From NCBI GenBank assembly GCA_037447655.1, contig JBBHKE010000355.1, forward strand, positions 14,045-78,044: a DNA stretch of 64,000 nucleotides, in the 5' to 3' direction. This document shows positions 31,735 through 42,326 of this stretch, one piece after another. How positions within the stretch are numbered: the stretch's first letter is position 1; each line of letters opens with the position of its first letter. A program made the position numbers and the translations under genes. The notes under the pieces are model-generated. The model searched no databases and was not told the origin of the DNA. It saw nothing but the letters and a program-made list of their open reading frames with translations. Source of the stretch: Zygnema cylindricum (lineage: Eukaryota > Streptophyta > Zygnematophyceae > Zygnematales > Zygnemataceae).

Positions 31735-31824
31735 AAAAAGGGAGTTTCACGGAGCCAGGATTTGATCCTGGTACCTTCCATACCTCAAATCCGATATAGC
31801 CGGTAATCTTATCCTAATAGTCTA
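31735..31824 (-). ncRNA. Antisense tRNA-like pol III unit, solo LTR A
   Basis: A-box-like TAGACTATTAGGATAAGAT (31824-31806). Perfect 5-bp T-arm CCAGG-ATCAAAT-CCTGG containing the B-box (31771-31755). TTTTT terminator (31739-31735). Confidence 0.62.
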
Positions 31825-32200
31825 GGTTACAAGATGTATTATACGAGGTATGTCGGTTTAATAAATACTTACAATTAGACTAATTCATTTAACGGATACT
31901 ATATACATAATGCATAGAAACAGTTGTAAATTACGACGTACGGTACGGCTACGAAATAAATACCGCGCATTTTGTTTGACGCCGGAAAGAATACCGCGCA
32001 AGTATTTATGACGGCCACGATTGATATCCGGATTTGATCGGACGGCCGCGAAGGATGCCGAGATCGCGGAATAGGATTTTGGCGGTTTGCGATCACCGCC
32101 ACATCGAATGCCACGTGGCAAAACTACATTGGATTGCGGCAACTCCGGGGATTACGAAAACGAATCCGGATATGACATGTGTCAACAATTTGGCCATGTC

Positions 32201-32275
32201 GTACGATGGCCGTACAGAAAGTACACCGGCACCTGTACTTTTCTGTACGACACAGTATTTTAATTGGTGCCGTAC
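32201..32275 (+). promoter_or_regulatory. Phased GTAC array, LTR A
   Basis: GTAC at 32201, 32212, 32221, 32235, 32245, 32272: the same 11-9-14-10-27 spacing as element B although the flanks have diverged. Confidence 0.5.
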
Positions 32276-32735
32276 GTCAGTAGATAGAGTTTTAGAGGGA
32301 GATAGGACTTAGAAAATTTGGCAAATAGGACCCTCTCTATGAGAGAGCACCTTGTATAAATGGCAAACTTTGATCAGCCATAACTATCAATTTACTTGAC
32401 CATTTTCAGTGATTCTTTTTGCTGCGGATTCACGGGAGTCCACGCTACACAGGGGTGTAGTCAGTCAGAGTTTTTGTCTGCCAGGGTGGCGGTATTTCTA
32501 AGGGAAATTCAAAGTGGGTGAATGTGTCCAAATCTCATATTTTAACTTTGCATTCTGTGGTGGAACTGACCACATAGAAATTGTTATTTCACAGGGGTGA
32601 ATCTTTATTGGGGTTCTGATTGTCAAGGGGTCAGTCATTTGGGTTTATATCAACTTGGAGTCGGCACTATCTAGATAAGCTTCTTTTGGATCTGCTTACT
32701 CTAAGGGCCAATGGAGGACTCAGAGTTTCAGCTAC

Positions 32736-34188
32736 CCTTTTCAGCTGTGAAATATTTTTCATCCTCATAGCTACCATTGAAGACTCCTTTCTTATTACTA
32801 GTTTCAAAACACTTATCATCTAAGACCAACGTCGATATAAGATTCTTGTTCAATTTTGGAATAAAAAGCACATTAGAGAAAGTGACTATGGATATCTTAC
32901 CTTCAATTAAGACTTTCATATCCACATATCCTACTAGCCAATTGGTCACTATTCTCCCATCCCCATACTCTATCTCTACAATAGGGATCTTTCTTATTTT
33001 GGTAAACATATGTTTCTCTCTGCACATATGGATAGAGGCATCTGAGTCAATGATCCAACCTTCGTCGGGAGCTTCTTTCACTCCGCCAAAGGCACACTTC
33101 TGCTTTCTTTGAATCTCCCGTTTGGTTTTCACCTCCAATTCATCGTTGAGAAGGAGTTCTCTATCATCCTCATTTGAATCCTCACCCGTTTGTGTTGCCA
33201 CAAGTGCCTTCTTCTTTCCACCGGCTGATCTACTAGTCTGTCCCACCTTAAGTCTCAACTGCGTCAACTTAGAACACTATGCCATATAGTGTCCCGGCTT
33301 CTTACAAAAATGGCAGAGCCCTTTTGGAGGCCTAGATCCGGATCCATCCGACTCATTTCCACTCTCTCCTCCTCCAAATTTTCCATAAGGTTTCTTGGAA
33401 TCTTGATTCCTATAGTCGGTTCTAGCAGCCAAGGCTTCACCACTCTTTTCTCCTCTGCGAATCTCAATTGTGCTTTCTTGAACAAAAATCATTTTAACAA
33501 TGGAGTTCCAAATCCATCGATGATCTGGAAAATCGTGAGCCCTGTTAACGATATTCTCATAATCATTTCGTAGTTTCATTAGCAAAGTATTCACCTTTTG
33601 TTTTTATGTCTCATGTTTTCCAACACTCTCTAACACCATAAACAATCCAAACAGGTCATTGCAAAATTAAGCATTATCTCTCCTTTGTAAACATATGCTT
33701 GCACCTTCTGATAAGCTAGCTTCCGCTGCTGAATCGTACCACTCTTGTAAATATTTATAAGAGCCTCCCACAGATCGGCCGCCTTGTCAACATGGAGGTG
33801 AGGTGTAGCAAATCCCTTGTGTGAGACAGCCGAGGATAAAATGAGTTGCTAGTGTGTTTTTCAAGTCCCAAATTTCAGTATCATTTGCCTCGGTTTTTTG
33901 AACAGCCACTAGCAGTACCGATCTAGTAATTATCGGTGTGAATTTCTCCTTCCCCTTCTCCTTCCCCTTTTCATACACGATGCTTTCTCCATCTGTATCT
34001 ACTTCTTCTTCCTCCATAGATCCTCTTAAGAATAAATCCAACAAACCTAGGTGGAACTCCCAACTTTGCAGGTGGCCGCCGCACATGTCAACTCCCAATA
34101 CCCCATAGCCGTTTTTTGCTAAGTGCACCCCTCATCATGGTTTCCCAGTATATGAACCCTGTTCCATTGAAAATGGGCACCCTAGAGT
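32736..34188 (-). pseudogene. R1 gag and protease (copy 1)
   Basis: Gag remnants (MEEEEVDTDGE, NDTEIWDLKNTLATHFILG, KLRNDYENIVNRAHDFPDHRWIWNS), zinc knuckle CHFCKKPGHYMA followed by a stop, then protease WIIDSDASIHMC in which the catalytic DSGA is DSDA. Several frameshifts and stops. Virtually identical to 42332-43784. Confidence 0.88.
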
Positions 34189-34202
34189 GTGGGCCCCTAA
34201 CC
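34189..34202 (-). other. R1 primer-binding site (half-tRNA type)
   Basis: GGTTAGGGGCCCAC directly inside the LTR; one substitution from the B site. Confidence 0.7.
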
Positions 34203-35040
34203 AATAATTATGTGACCTCCATTAGTCCACATAAATTCGAGCTTATATGAAGCCTTTAGGATACTATTTTCCCGTTTGATTTTCCCACTGAATAAGTGCC
34301 ACCCTGGCATGAAAATATTCAGACCATTTTCACCTCTGTGAAGGCCCAACTCCTTTGATTCGAACGCAAAAAGAATCACTGAATTTGCTCCCCTGAGCAT
34401 TAATTTATAGCAGGTTAACGATGGCTTTTAAATTTAGAAGGTCTCTCAAAGAGAGAGGTGCCTCAAAAAAAAATTTAAGTCCTAATTCCCTCTCTAAACC
34501 CCCTAGTAATACTGTAGTTAACCAATCACACGACAGTGAAGCACAAGAAGTGTTGTTGATGCGGTACTTCTTGTACGGCCATAGTACGTCATGGCCGTCC
34601 CGCTGACGTCTCTCTGTTCCCGAGCCTTAGTCGCTCTTCCCGTAAAATCCGCCGTCCACTTATGGATTGCCACGTGTCATCCGCCGACATTGACTCACAA
34701 TCTGCCAAATGACCACTCCGGTGTGTCGGCTCCACTATGAGCCGTATGATTCAAAATCGGCAATTAATCGCGTCCGTTTAATTTCAACGTCGTTTCGTTT
34801 CGTAATCCGCGAAGTGGAGTATGTAGATTGTTACTATATTTATATACAAAACACACCCAATATGTTTCACGTTTCATCAAGACCTAACGGATAAGGTGCA
34901 CGACGCCATACGCTGGTCACTCCGTAGGCCGAAGATCAGGTCATAGTCTCGGCGCCTTAATTTTGCAAAGAGCTATCTCCTGTTCCTTTAGCTTGTCTTC
35001 CTAACTGCCTAAAGTAGTCATGGTTGTCTTTGAGTCCTCA
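34203..35040 (-). mobile_element. R1 5' LTR, copy 1 (truncated)
   Basis: Homologous to 43799-44640; homology stops at about 35040 (GAGTCCTCA), so the outer end including terminal TG is missing. From 34775 it diverges abruptly from copy 2 after 2.6 kb of identity. Confidence 0.85.
34881..34974 (+). ncRNA. tRNA-like unit, R1 5' LTR copy 1 (decayed B-box)
   Basis: A-box-like GACCTAACGGATAAGGTGC and TTTT at 34971-34974 are present. The B-box region reads AGATCAGGTCA and is damaged. Confidence 0.4.
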
Positions 35041-35520
35041 ATTTACAATTTACGGGAACTGTACGGTTTTGTACGGTAAATGTACGTACTTTGATGAAAA
35101 GATACGTTGCACTTCGTAGTACTTGCTGTCTGGTAAAATGTACAGAAATTTTACGGAAATTGTACCGAATTGGACCGAAAATGTATGAAATATTACGCAA
35201 AGAGACGGAAATTGTACGGAAAACTTACAAACTGCGGTGTATGTACAATTAATTTTCGTTTACATGTACAGAATAGTACGGACGAAAATTCATTAACGAT
35301 TTTTACTATTTTTTCAAAACGTAAATGCGTTTGTTACGTATAATTCGTCGCGATTGAATCGTTCGCACTAAACGATGTGATCAACTGTGCAATTTTGCAA
35401 GTATAGAACACAAAGTTCATATAATCGACGATGTAAGTGTCAAACGTTTCAAAAAGCGTATTGCTTAATATATGAAGTCGTTTAGCTGATCGTACCGTAG
35501 CTATTTTCTACACGAATTCA
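35041..35520. repeat. Degenerate TGTACGGAAATT repeat region
   Basis: TACGG/GTACGG words with AAATT spacers recur through 35041-35300. The rest is unassigned. It starts exactly where R1 LTR homology ends. Confidence 0.5.
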
Positions 35521-35570
35521 ATTACTGTTACTGCGATACATGAATCTCGTACAATGCACGGAGTGTGTGA

Positions 35571-36590
35571 TTGGATGGGGACACCCCCGTTCTAGCTACT
35601 GTTATCCCCCGAGTTTCAAACAGTGTGTTCGCCTTCCAGCGATCTCTATTGGACGCGTCACGTTCTCTTCCTCCCCATTCCCTTGTGGATGTGCCGATTT
35701 TCTCGACCCTTGTTACAAAATCTGTTGAGTGTGTCCAGGAATCGATTTCCGATCGGGTTGTCGCCACCATTAAATCCGGGCTTCTCAAGGCGCTTCCCTT
35801 CGATTCTTCTCGTGCCCGTCTTCTCTCTTGTGGTGGACCTGGTTCTAGGTCTTGGCTTTTTGCCACACCTATTTTTTCCACTCTCCGATTCTCACCAGCT
35901 CAGTTCACCACCGCCCTTCGGTTTCGCCTTAACCTCCCCCATCCTCCTTTACTTGGCTCTCTTGTTTGTGCATGTGGTCATGTCTTGGGGCCCGATGGTG
36001 TCCATTTCCTTCGTTGCTCCCATAGGGGAGATTTGATCCAGGCGCACGACACTATTTGAGACACCGTTGCCACTATCGCTTCAGAAGGGGGCTTTTCTGT
36101 GCGTCGAGAGGTTTCTCACATTATTCCCTCGCGTCAGATCGATGTTGTTTTGCTTGATGGTGCCCGTCGCATTTTCGGTGATATTGTTCTGGCCAACCCT
36201 ACTTCAGCTACAGTTGTTGGTCAGGCAGCTCTACATCTTGGGGTGGCAGCTCGTGATGTTACTAAGGCGAAAGAGCGTGATTATGCCCACTGGGACCCTT
36301 TGGATGACTTTATTCCGATGGCGGTCGAGATCTTTGGTTGTTTGGGTGTTGCTTTGGACAAGTTTCTCCGTACTTGTGCTCGACGTGCTTTCGAGCGTCA
36401 AGGACCTGGGAGCCCTCCTCCTTCGTTCCTTACTTCTTTTTACCGTCAACGCTTATCTGTGGCTCTACAGCGAGTGCAGGCTTTTATTCTCCTCCGATCG
36501 ACTGTTGCGGTTATGGATCGTCGCCGTGCTGCGGAACTCCCTCAACTTGCTCCCCCAGGCTGGGAGGACTTACGGGGTTGTTTTTTGTAG
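35571..36590 (+). pseudogene. Non-LTR retroelement RT C-terminus with nuclease-like domain
   Basis: One frame of 340 codons with a single TGA (36057-36059, likely a former CGA). Visible are FSPAQFTTALRFRLNLP, a Cys/His cluster VCACGHVL..DGVHFLRCSH, then EGGFSVRREVS, RQIDVVLL and FGDIVLANP. This Cys/His plus R-x-D...D-I-V order resembles the C-terminal zinc-finger and restriction-like nuclease of RT proteins from non-LTR elements in algae and other protists. RT itself is missing upstream. Family assignment is from memory of the motif pattern. Confidence 0.6.
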
Positions 36591-38063
36591 ATATTTAATT
36601 GAGTTAGGGTTGGGGTTGGGGTTTGTAGTTTAGTTTTTTTGAGTTGTCACGCTTTTCATTTTTAGTTAAGGTGCTTTTATTTTCATTGTTGTTGCTTCTT
36701 TTTTTTTATGTTCTCGTCGCTCTTTTTGTTTTTTATTGTTTTTTTTCAGTGGTGGTCATGCCACCCCTTTTGTACCCCCAGACTTAGATGGTTTACCGTC
36801 GTGCTCTTTTAATTTATCCTGCACATATTAGTGTCATGTGATGGACTGCAGTTCAATTTTACAATTTCCTTTAAACTTTTAAAAAAGTAATTATTCAAAC
36901 TTTTTCGAACCATGATTTCATTATTTCTAGTGTTCTGCATCGGTAACCATTTGCCTATAACTGATGTGTACCTTGCTTTGACCTACAGATAATCAATATA
37001 TTGCATCTCTACAATGGTGAAGGAATTATCTCGATCAATTACCAATATATACCGGGTCGATAATTTCGTACTCGAGTTTGGAATGGATTTTGAAAAACTC
37101 TCAAAAGCCGCCCCCCCCCCCCCACCCCCTTGCGATATCTTTGTACTCATTTCGTAATTTTTTCCGTAATATTCGTACTTTTTGTACTTACTAACCCCCT
37201 CAACCAATAATAATTGACGATGATTTTTGTTGGTTCCGAAGCGATACTGTGAACTGTCACCGTTCGATAATCGATTATATCGCCTGTCAAATTTATCGCT
37301 ACAAATAAATACCCGGTACACAACACTAATTTTTTTTATTTTCGACATCTTCCCTTCCGGATTGTCAACATATTTTGTTTGCAAGTAGTCAAAACATATT
37401 TATATTAAAAAAAAAATCAGCGTAATTTCTTTTTACCTCCCGTTTGCTTTTTCATTCTCATATTTCTCGTCGTATTCCACGATAACTCTAATTTTGCTTT
37501 TTAGTCCATTTACTCTTCCATTGTCGCCAAACTTAACACAATAACATTTAGACAACAAAAAAATGGAAACCTTCTTTTTATAATAGGAACTATTATGTTC
37601 CATTCGCTCTTAAATCGCGAGTTTGATATGCAAGATTTAATGGATTTCACCTTTCATTTTCATATTCATCCACTTTACTAAACAGGTCGCAAACCCTATT
37701 GAGGATATTTACATTCACACCCGCATAAATTAAGCATACACATCGGCAACAAGGTTGACAGAGCCACACTCGTGAGTCGACACTTTTGTGTGGATATTCA
37801 CTCTTTCACAGTGTAAGAGGCACAATCAAAACCATCGATATACAACAATCTGTTTAACACTAATATAAAATTGAACAAACAAAAAAAAAACAAGACATTA
37901 TAGGTTTCCCAATTTTTTTTGCATAACCGTATTTAATATTTGCGAGGTGAGACAAAACTAAGGTGGGATAATCGCATTTAAAATTTTTTGCCAAAGGTAG
38001 TGGCATTGTTTCGGGTGAGGTTACATGTTTTATTGTTGATTTGTTTTTCTTTACTAATCTTTT
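36591..38063. other. AT-rich intergenic, no gene recognised
   Basis: Short T-rich 3' flank of the non-LTR fragment, a C14 run at 37110-37123 and A/T-rich sequence. Short ORFs have no coding character. Confidence 0.5.
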
Positions 38064-39118
38064 TGTAAAAATTAATCGTCTTTTAAAGTGTTTTCTAGGT
38101 CTGAATAGAAATAAGAAAGAAGCCGAGGCAGTCTACCTCTAACTTCTCTCTCTAACTCTCAAACTTGTCGCAGTCACTGAGAAGTTGGAGAGGAAGCTAT
38201 AGCCATGGCTACCTAGGCTATCCAGAGGTTTACGGGATATAAATATTAGTTTATTTATAATTAGGAATATGTTTACTAAAATATATGTGTCGCCTCCAGG
38301 ATTTGATCCTGGATCCTGCCGGCCGGTAATTAGTCGGTAGTCGGTAGCTCTAACTGTTAAGTCTAGAGATAGTGTTACGTATTATCGGGATTGATAATTA
38401 ATTAAACATTTATACGTAGGATAGTTCATTTAATTGTAATAGTTTTACGGGAGACATAGATCCAGTAAATGTAAAAGTACGGATTACGGTACGGATAAGA
38501 AACCAATACCGCGCATTTATTTCTTTACCGAAACAAATACAGCGCATGTATTTATTACGGCTACGATTAAATGTGAATTTAATCGGACGGCCGAAATTAA
38601 ACGCCGAGATCCCGGAAGAGAATTTCGGCGGTTTTTGATCATAGCCACATCGAATGACACGTGGCGGAATGGCATTGGATCGCGGCATCTCCCAGGATTA
38701 AGGGAGCGAATTCGGATATACCACGTGTCGACATTTAGGCCATGTCGTACAATGTTCGTACAGAAAGTACATCGAGAGCTGTACTTTTACGTACGGAGGA
38801 GTAATCTGATTGGCTCAGTACATCAGTAGATAGAGTTTGTGAGAGCGATAGGACTTAGAAAAAATTAGGAGATAGGACCCTCTCTCCCAGAGAGCTTCTG
38901 TACAAAAGGTCAACTTTGACCCTCCATAACTTACTGCTCAGGGGAGCAAATTCAGAGATTCTTTTTGCTATCGACTGAGGGGAGTCTTGCTTTCACAGGG
39001 GTGAACTTGTCTGTCAAAGTGGCAATTTTTTTTGCTGAAACAAAAAAGCGTCAGGGTTATCTTAGAGGCTTCTAGGAACCTATCCACTCTGAGGGCTCAT
39101 GGAGGTCTCAGAGTTTCA
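38064..39118 (+). mobile_element. B-type LTR, 5' end of a chimeric element
   Basis: TGTAAAAATTAATC...GAGTTTCA, 1055 bp, clearly family B. Its left flank CTTTT does not match the flank of the LTR at the other end (GCTAC), and that LTR is family A. Confidence 0.88.
38278..38366 (-). ncRNA. Antisense tRNA-like pol III unit, B LTR at 38 kb
   Basis: A-box-like TAGACTTAACAGTTAGAGC (38365-38347), perfect T-arm CCAGG-ATCAAAT-CCTGG (38312-38296), TTTT (38281-38278). Confidence 0.62.
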
Positions 39119-40090
39119 GGTTATTGGCTCACCCTCTAAGGTACCAATCTTTAATGGAACTGGCTTCATATACTGGGAAAGTATGATGATAGGAGCTCTA
39201 TGCGAAAAAAGGTTTTGGGGGATAGTGAGTGGACGGTTGGGGCGTCCATCAAGTCTTGGAATTCCTCCAGGGTTTGGAGGAAGCAGATTCACCAAGAAAG
39301 AGGATCCACCTTCAACGGAGGAAACAAAAGAAGGAGAGGTGGTGGACAAAGGAAAGGAGAAGGAGGCGACCACACCAATAACAACTGGTTCGGCATTCAT
39401 GTCACCTATTCCTAGGAACGAGGAGAATGATACTGAAACCTGGGACTTCAACAATATGGCGGCAAAGCACTTCATCCTACGCCATCTCACTCAAGGACTT
39501 GCATGTCCTCATTTGCAGGTAGAAAGGGCATCTGATCTTTAGATGGCTCTCATAAAATGTACCGAAGTGGTACGATTCAGCAACAACAGTTGGCTGATCA
39601 GAAAGTTAACGAGTATGTATACAACGGGGGGAAGATGTTGAATTTTTGCAATGGGTTTGCTACACTCTTCATGGAGCTAAAGAGTGCGGAAAAGATTTTA
39701 GTGAAAAAGAAAAAGGTTAATTGTTTACTGATGAAGTTACTCGATGAGTTCGAGAAAACATAGTCAACCGTGTGCAGGACTTGCCGGACTCAAGGTGGAT
39801 ATGGAACTCAGTGGTAGGGATGATTCTCGTTCGAGAGAATATGATTGAGATCCGAAGGGGAGGAAAGAGTGGCCAAGCCTTGGCAACTGCGACCGATTGG
39901 AGGAACAAGGATTCCCGGAAACCGGTCGGAAACTATGGGGGGAGGGAGCAGAAAAATCAGACCGACGAGTTCGGACCAAGGGCTCCCAAAGGTTTATGTC
40001 ATTTTTGTAAGAAACCTGGGCACTATATGGCAGAGTGCACTAAGCTAACCGAGCTTCGGTGGAAAAAGAGGGAGAGGAAAAGACACGGGA
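39099..40090 (+). pseudogene. B-type gag of the chimeric element
   Basis: Begins MEVSEFQVIGSPSKVPIFNG from the ATG inside the LTR. Open to a TAG at 39540 where B has Trp (SDL*), then lesions near 39557 and 39760. The zinc knuckle CHFCKKPGHYMAEC is intact here. Homology to B ends at about 40062, after which family-A sequence follows in another frame. Confidence 0.85.
39119..39133 (+). other. Degraded half-tRNA primer-binding site
   Basis: GGTTATTGGCTCACC; two substitutions from the B site. Confidence 0.6.
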
Positions 40091-40093
40091 GCT

Positions 40094-41107
40094 TTGAAAA
40101 AAGGGGTTTGCTTCTTTTGTAGAGAACCTGGTCATTATATGGAGGAATGCACTTGTTTGGAAAAACTTAGAAGTTGGAATGTGGATGAGGAGGACGAAGA
40201 GGAAGAGGAGAAAGAGGATGAAGAAAAATTGGAGCTTCTTCACATCCGTAGAATGGGGAAGAGAGAAAAGTACACAGAAATTGCACGAAGGCAACTGTGT
40301 GCTTTTGGAGGTATAAGGGAAGTAAAGAGAGAAGAGTTACTAGAGGATGTTGAGGAGTGTAGAGTGTATGATTTAGAAATGAGAAAGTCAGATCTAGGAT
40401 CCATAAGTGAAAACGGGAAAGATAAATTTAATGAGGATTATTTTATAGATTATAGGGAAACACAAAACTGGTCGGAAAGGGAGACTTCAACGGATTTCGA
40501 GGAAAGGGGAGAAGTGAAACTCGAAGAGGTTTTAAAGGATAGGGGAGAAGAGAAATATTTGATTAAAGGTTTAGAGGAGAAGAAATATTTATTGGGAACT
40601 AAAATAGAAAGTGATAGTGGAAAGAATTCCATGGGAGAGAGTGAGGGAAGTTCAGAAAATGGGGTAATTATCATGGATAAAAATATGAGTACGGAAGATG
40701 TAGATCTTATGAAAAACTTAGTGGGGACTAGTGTTTGTTGGGAATATTTGGGGGTGGATGGATTTGACATCACTACTTGGTGTGATGTCGCTTGTGAAGA
40801 TGTGTCTGTAAAAGGGTTATCATCCGGGTATGTGTTGTTGGTTGGGGATGGGGCTGGTTATTTGAATTGCAAGAGGGAAAGTGGATTTAATGTGGATGAA
40901 AAAGAAAGGAGGTGGATAAAATCTTTGCTTGGATTTATGAAAAGTGGCATGCAAAATAAAATGTATGATCGACAAGATGAGATTATTTTTGGTCATCTAA
41001 TAGACTTTCTAAAATATAAAGGTATTCGCTTGAAGCTTCATGAAGGAAAAAGGAAATTGGAAAAGAAAATATATATATATGTATTTGTTGTTTTTGATGG
41101 AAGTTGA
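40094..41107 (+). CDS. Family-A zinc-knuckle/acidic/RNase H-remnant ORF
   Basis: About 337 codons open without a lesion. In order: CCHC knuckle CFFCREPGHYMEEC (residues 5-18), acidic Glu/Asp-rich linker (~25-180), then a diverged copia RNase H: WCDVACEDVSVKGLSSGYVL, GDGAGYLNCKRE, WIKSLLGFMKSGMQNKMYDRQDE and LKLHEGKRKLEKKI. Relative to B RNase H the QSTMEAEYMA block with the catalytic Glu is deleted. Protease, integrase and RT are absent. No in-frame ATG upstream; the frame opens at the B/A junction, so expression would need frameshifting or fusion. Shares the architecture of the ORF at 9748. Confidence 0.75.
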   Translation: MKKGVCFFCREPGHYMEECTCLEKLRSWNVDEEDEEEEEKEDEEKLELLHIRRMGKREKYTEIARRQLCAFGGIREVKREELLEDVEECRVYDLEMRKSDLGSISENGKDKFNEDYFIDYRETQNWSERETSTDFEERGEVKLEEVLKDRGEEKYLIKGLEEKKYLLGTKIESDSGKNSMGESEGSSENGVIIMDKNMSTEDVDLMKNLVGTSVCWEYLGVDGFDITTWCDVACEDVSVKGLSSGYVLLVGDGAGYLNCKRESGFNVDEKERRWIKSLLGFMKSGMQNKMYDRQDEIIFGHLIDFLKYKGIRLKLHEGKRKLEKKIYIYVFVVFDGS

Positions 41108-41121
41108 AAGAAAATTAGACT

Positions 41122-41136
41122 AGAAAATAAGGGGAG
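41122..41136 (+). other. Polypurine tract of family A
   Basis: AGAAAATAAGGGGAG immediately before the LTR. Confidence 0.85.
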
Positions 41137-42326
41137 TGTTGGAATTTAAGTATTTTCTAGGTCTAGAGATTGCAAAATAAAAAGCATATAGTAGATATTG
41201 ACAACCTACCTCTAACTCCTCACTCAAGTCCCCACACTTGTCGCAGTCACTGAAGACTGGAGGAGGAGTTAGCCATGGCTGCCTATGTTGTGTAGAGAGA
41301 GAGACAGGCAGTTGTTTTATTGAGATTTCTAAAAAGGGAGTTTCACGGAGCCAGGATTTGATCCTGGTACCTTCCATACCTCAAATCCGATATAGCCGGT
41401 AATCTTATCCTAATAGTCTAGGTTACAAGATGTATTATACGAGGTATGTCGGTTTAATAAATACTTACAATTAGACTAATTCATTTAACGGATACTATAT
41501 ACATAATGCATAGAAACAGTTGTAAATTACGACGTACGGTACGGCTACGAAATAAATACCGCGCATTTTGTTTGACGGCGGAAAGAATACCGCGCAAGTA
41601 TTTATGACGGCCACGATTGATATCCGAATTTGATCGGACGGCCGCGAAGGATGCCGAGATCGCGGAATAGGATTTTGGCGGTTTGCGATCACCGCCACAT
41701 CGAATGCCACGTGGCAAAACTACATTGGATTGCGGCAATTCCGGGGATTACGAAAACGAATCTGGATATGACATGTGTCAACAATTTGGCCATGTCGTAC
41801 GATGGCCGTACAGAAAGTACACCGGCACCTGTACTTTTCTGTACGACACAGTATTTTAATTGGTGCCGTACGTCAGTAGATAGAGTTTTAGAGGGAGATA
41901 GGACTTAGAAAATTTGGCAAATAGGACCCTCTCTATGAGAGAGCACCTTGTATAAATGGCAAACTTTGATCAGCCATAACTATCAATTTACTTGACCATT
42001 TTCAGTGATTCTTTTTGCTGCGGATTCACGGGAGTCCACGCTACACAGGGGTGTAGTCAGTCAGAGTTTTTGTCTGCCAGGGTGGCGGTATTTCTAAGGG
42101 AAATTCAAAGTGGGTGAATGTGTCCAAATCTCATATTTTAACTTTGCATTCTGTGGTGGAACTGACCACATAGAAATTGTTATTTCACAGGGGTGAATCT
42201 TTATTGGGGTTCTGATTGTCAAGGGGTCAGTCATTTGGGTTTATATCAACTTGGAGTCGGCACTATCTAGATAAGCTTCTTTTGGATCTGCTTACTCTAA
42301 GGGCCAATGGAGGACTCAGAGTTTCA
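41137..42326 (+). mobile_element. Family-A 3' LTR of the chimeric element
   Basis: 1190 bp, preceded by a polypurine tract (so a true 3' LTR) and followed by GCTAC and R1 sequence, exactly the right flank of the solo LTR at 31543. Confidence 0.92.
41331..41420 (-). ncRNA. Antisense tRNA-like pol III unit, LTR A at 41 kb
   Basis: A-box-like block 41420-41402, T-arm/B-box 41367-41351, TTTTT 41335-41331; boxes identical to the solo LTR copy. Confidence 0.62.

Larger units (their letters stand above)
31543..32730 (+). mobile_element. Solo family-A LTR inside R1
   Basis: 1188 bp, TGTTGGAATTTAAG...CAGAGTTTCA, between GCTAC duplications. Differs from the LTR at 41137 at nine sites before 32168 and at none after, which places the LTR-LTR crossover that made it solo downstream of 32167. 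Confidence 0.92.

Noticed and set aside
34421-34606. Repeated 61-codon ORF (also at 44017)
   Set aside because: Lies in the R1 LTR; repeated only because the block is duplicated.
36983-37384. 133-codon minus-strand ORF
   Set aside because: Crosses a poly-C run and has no recognisable motif or supporting context.
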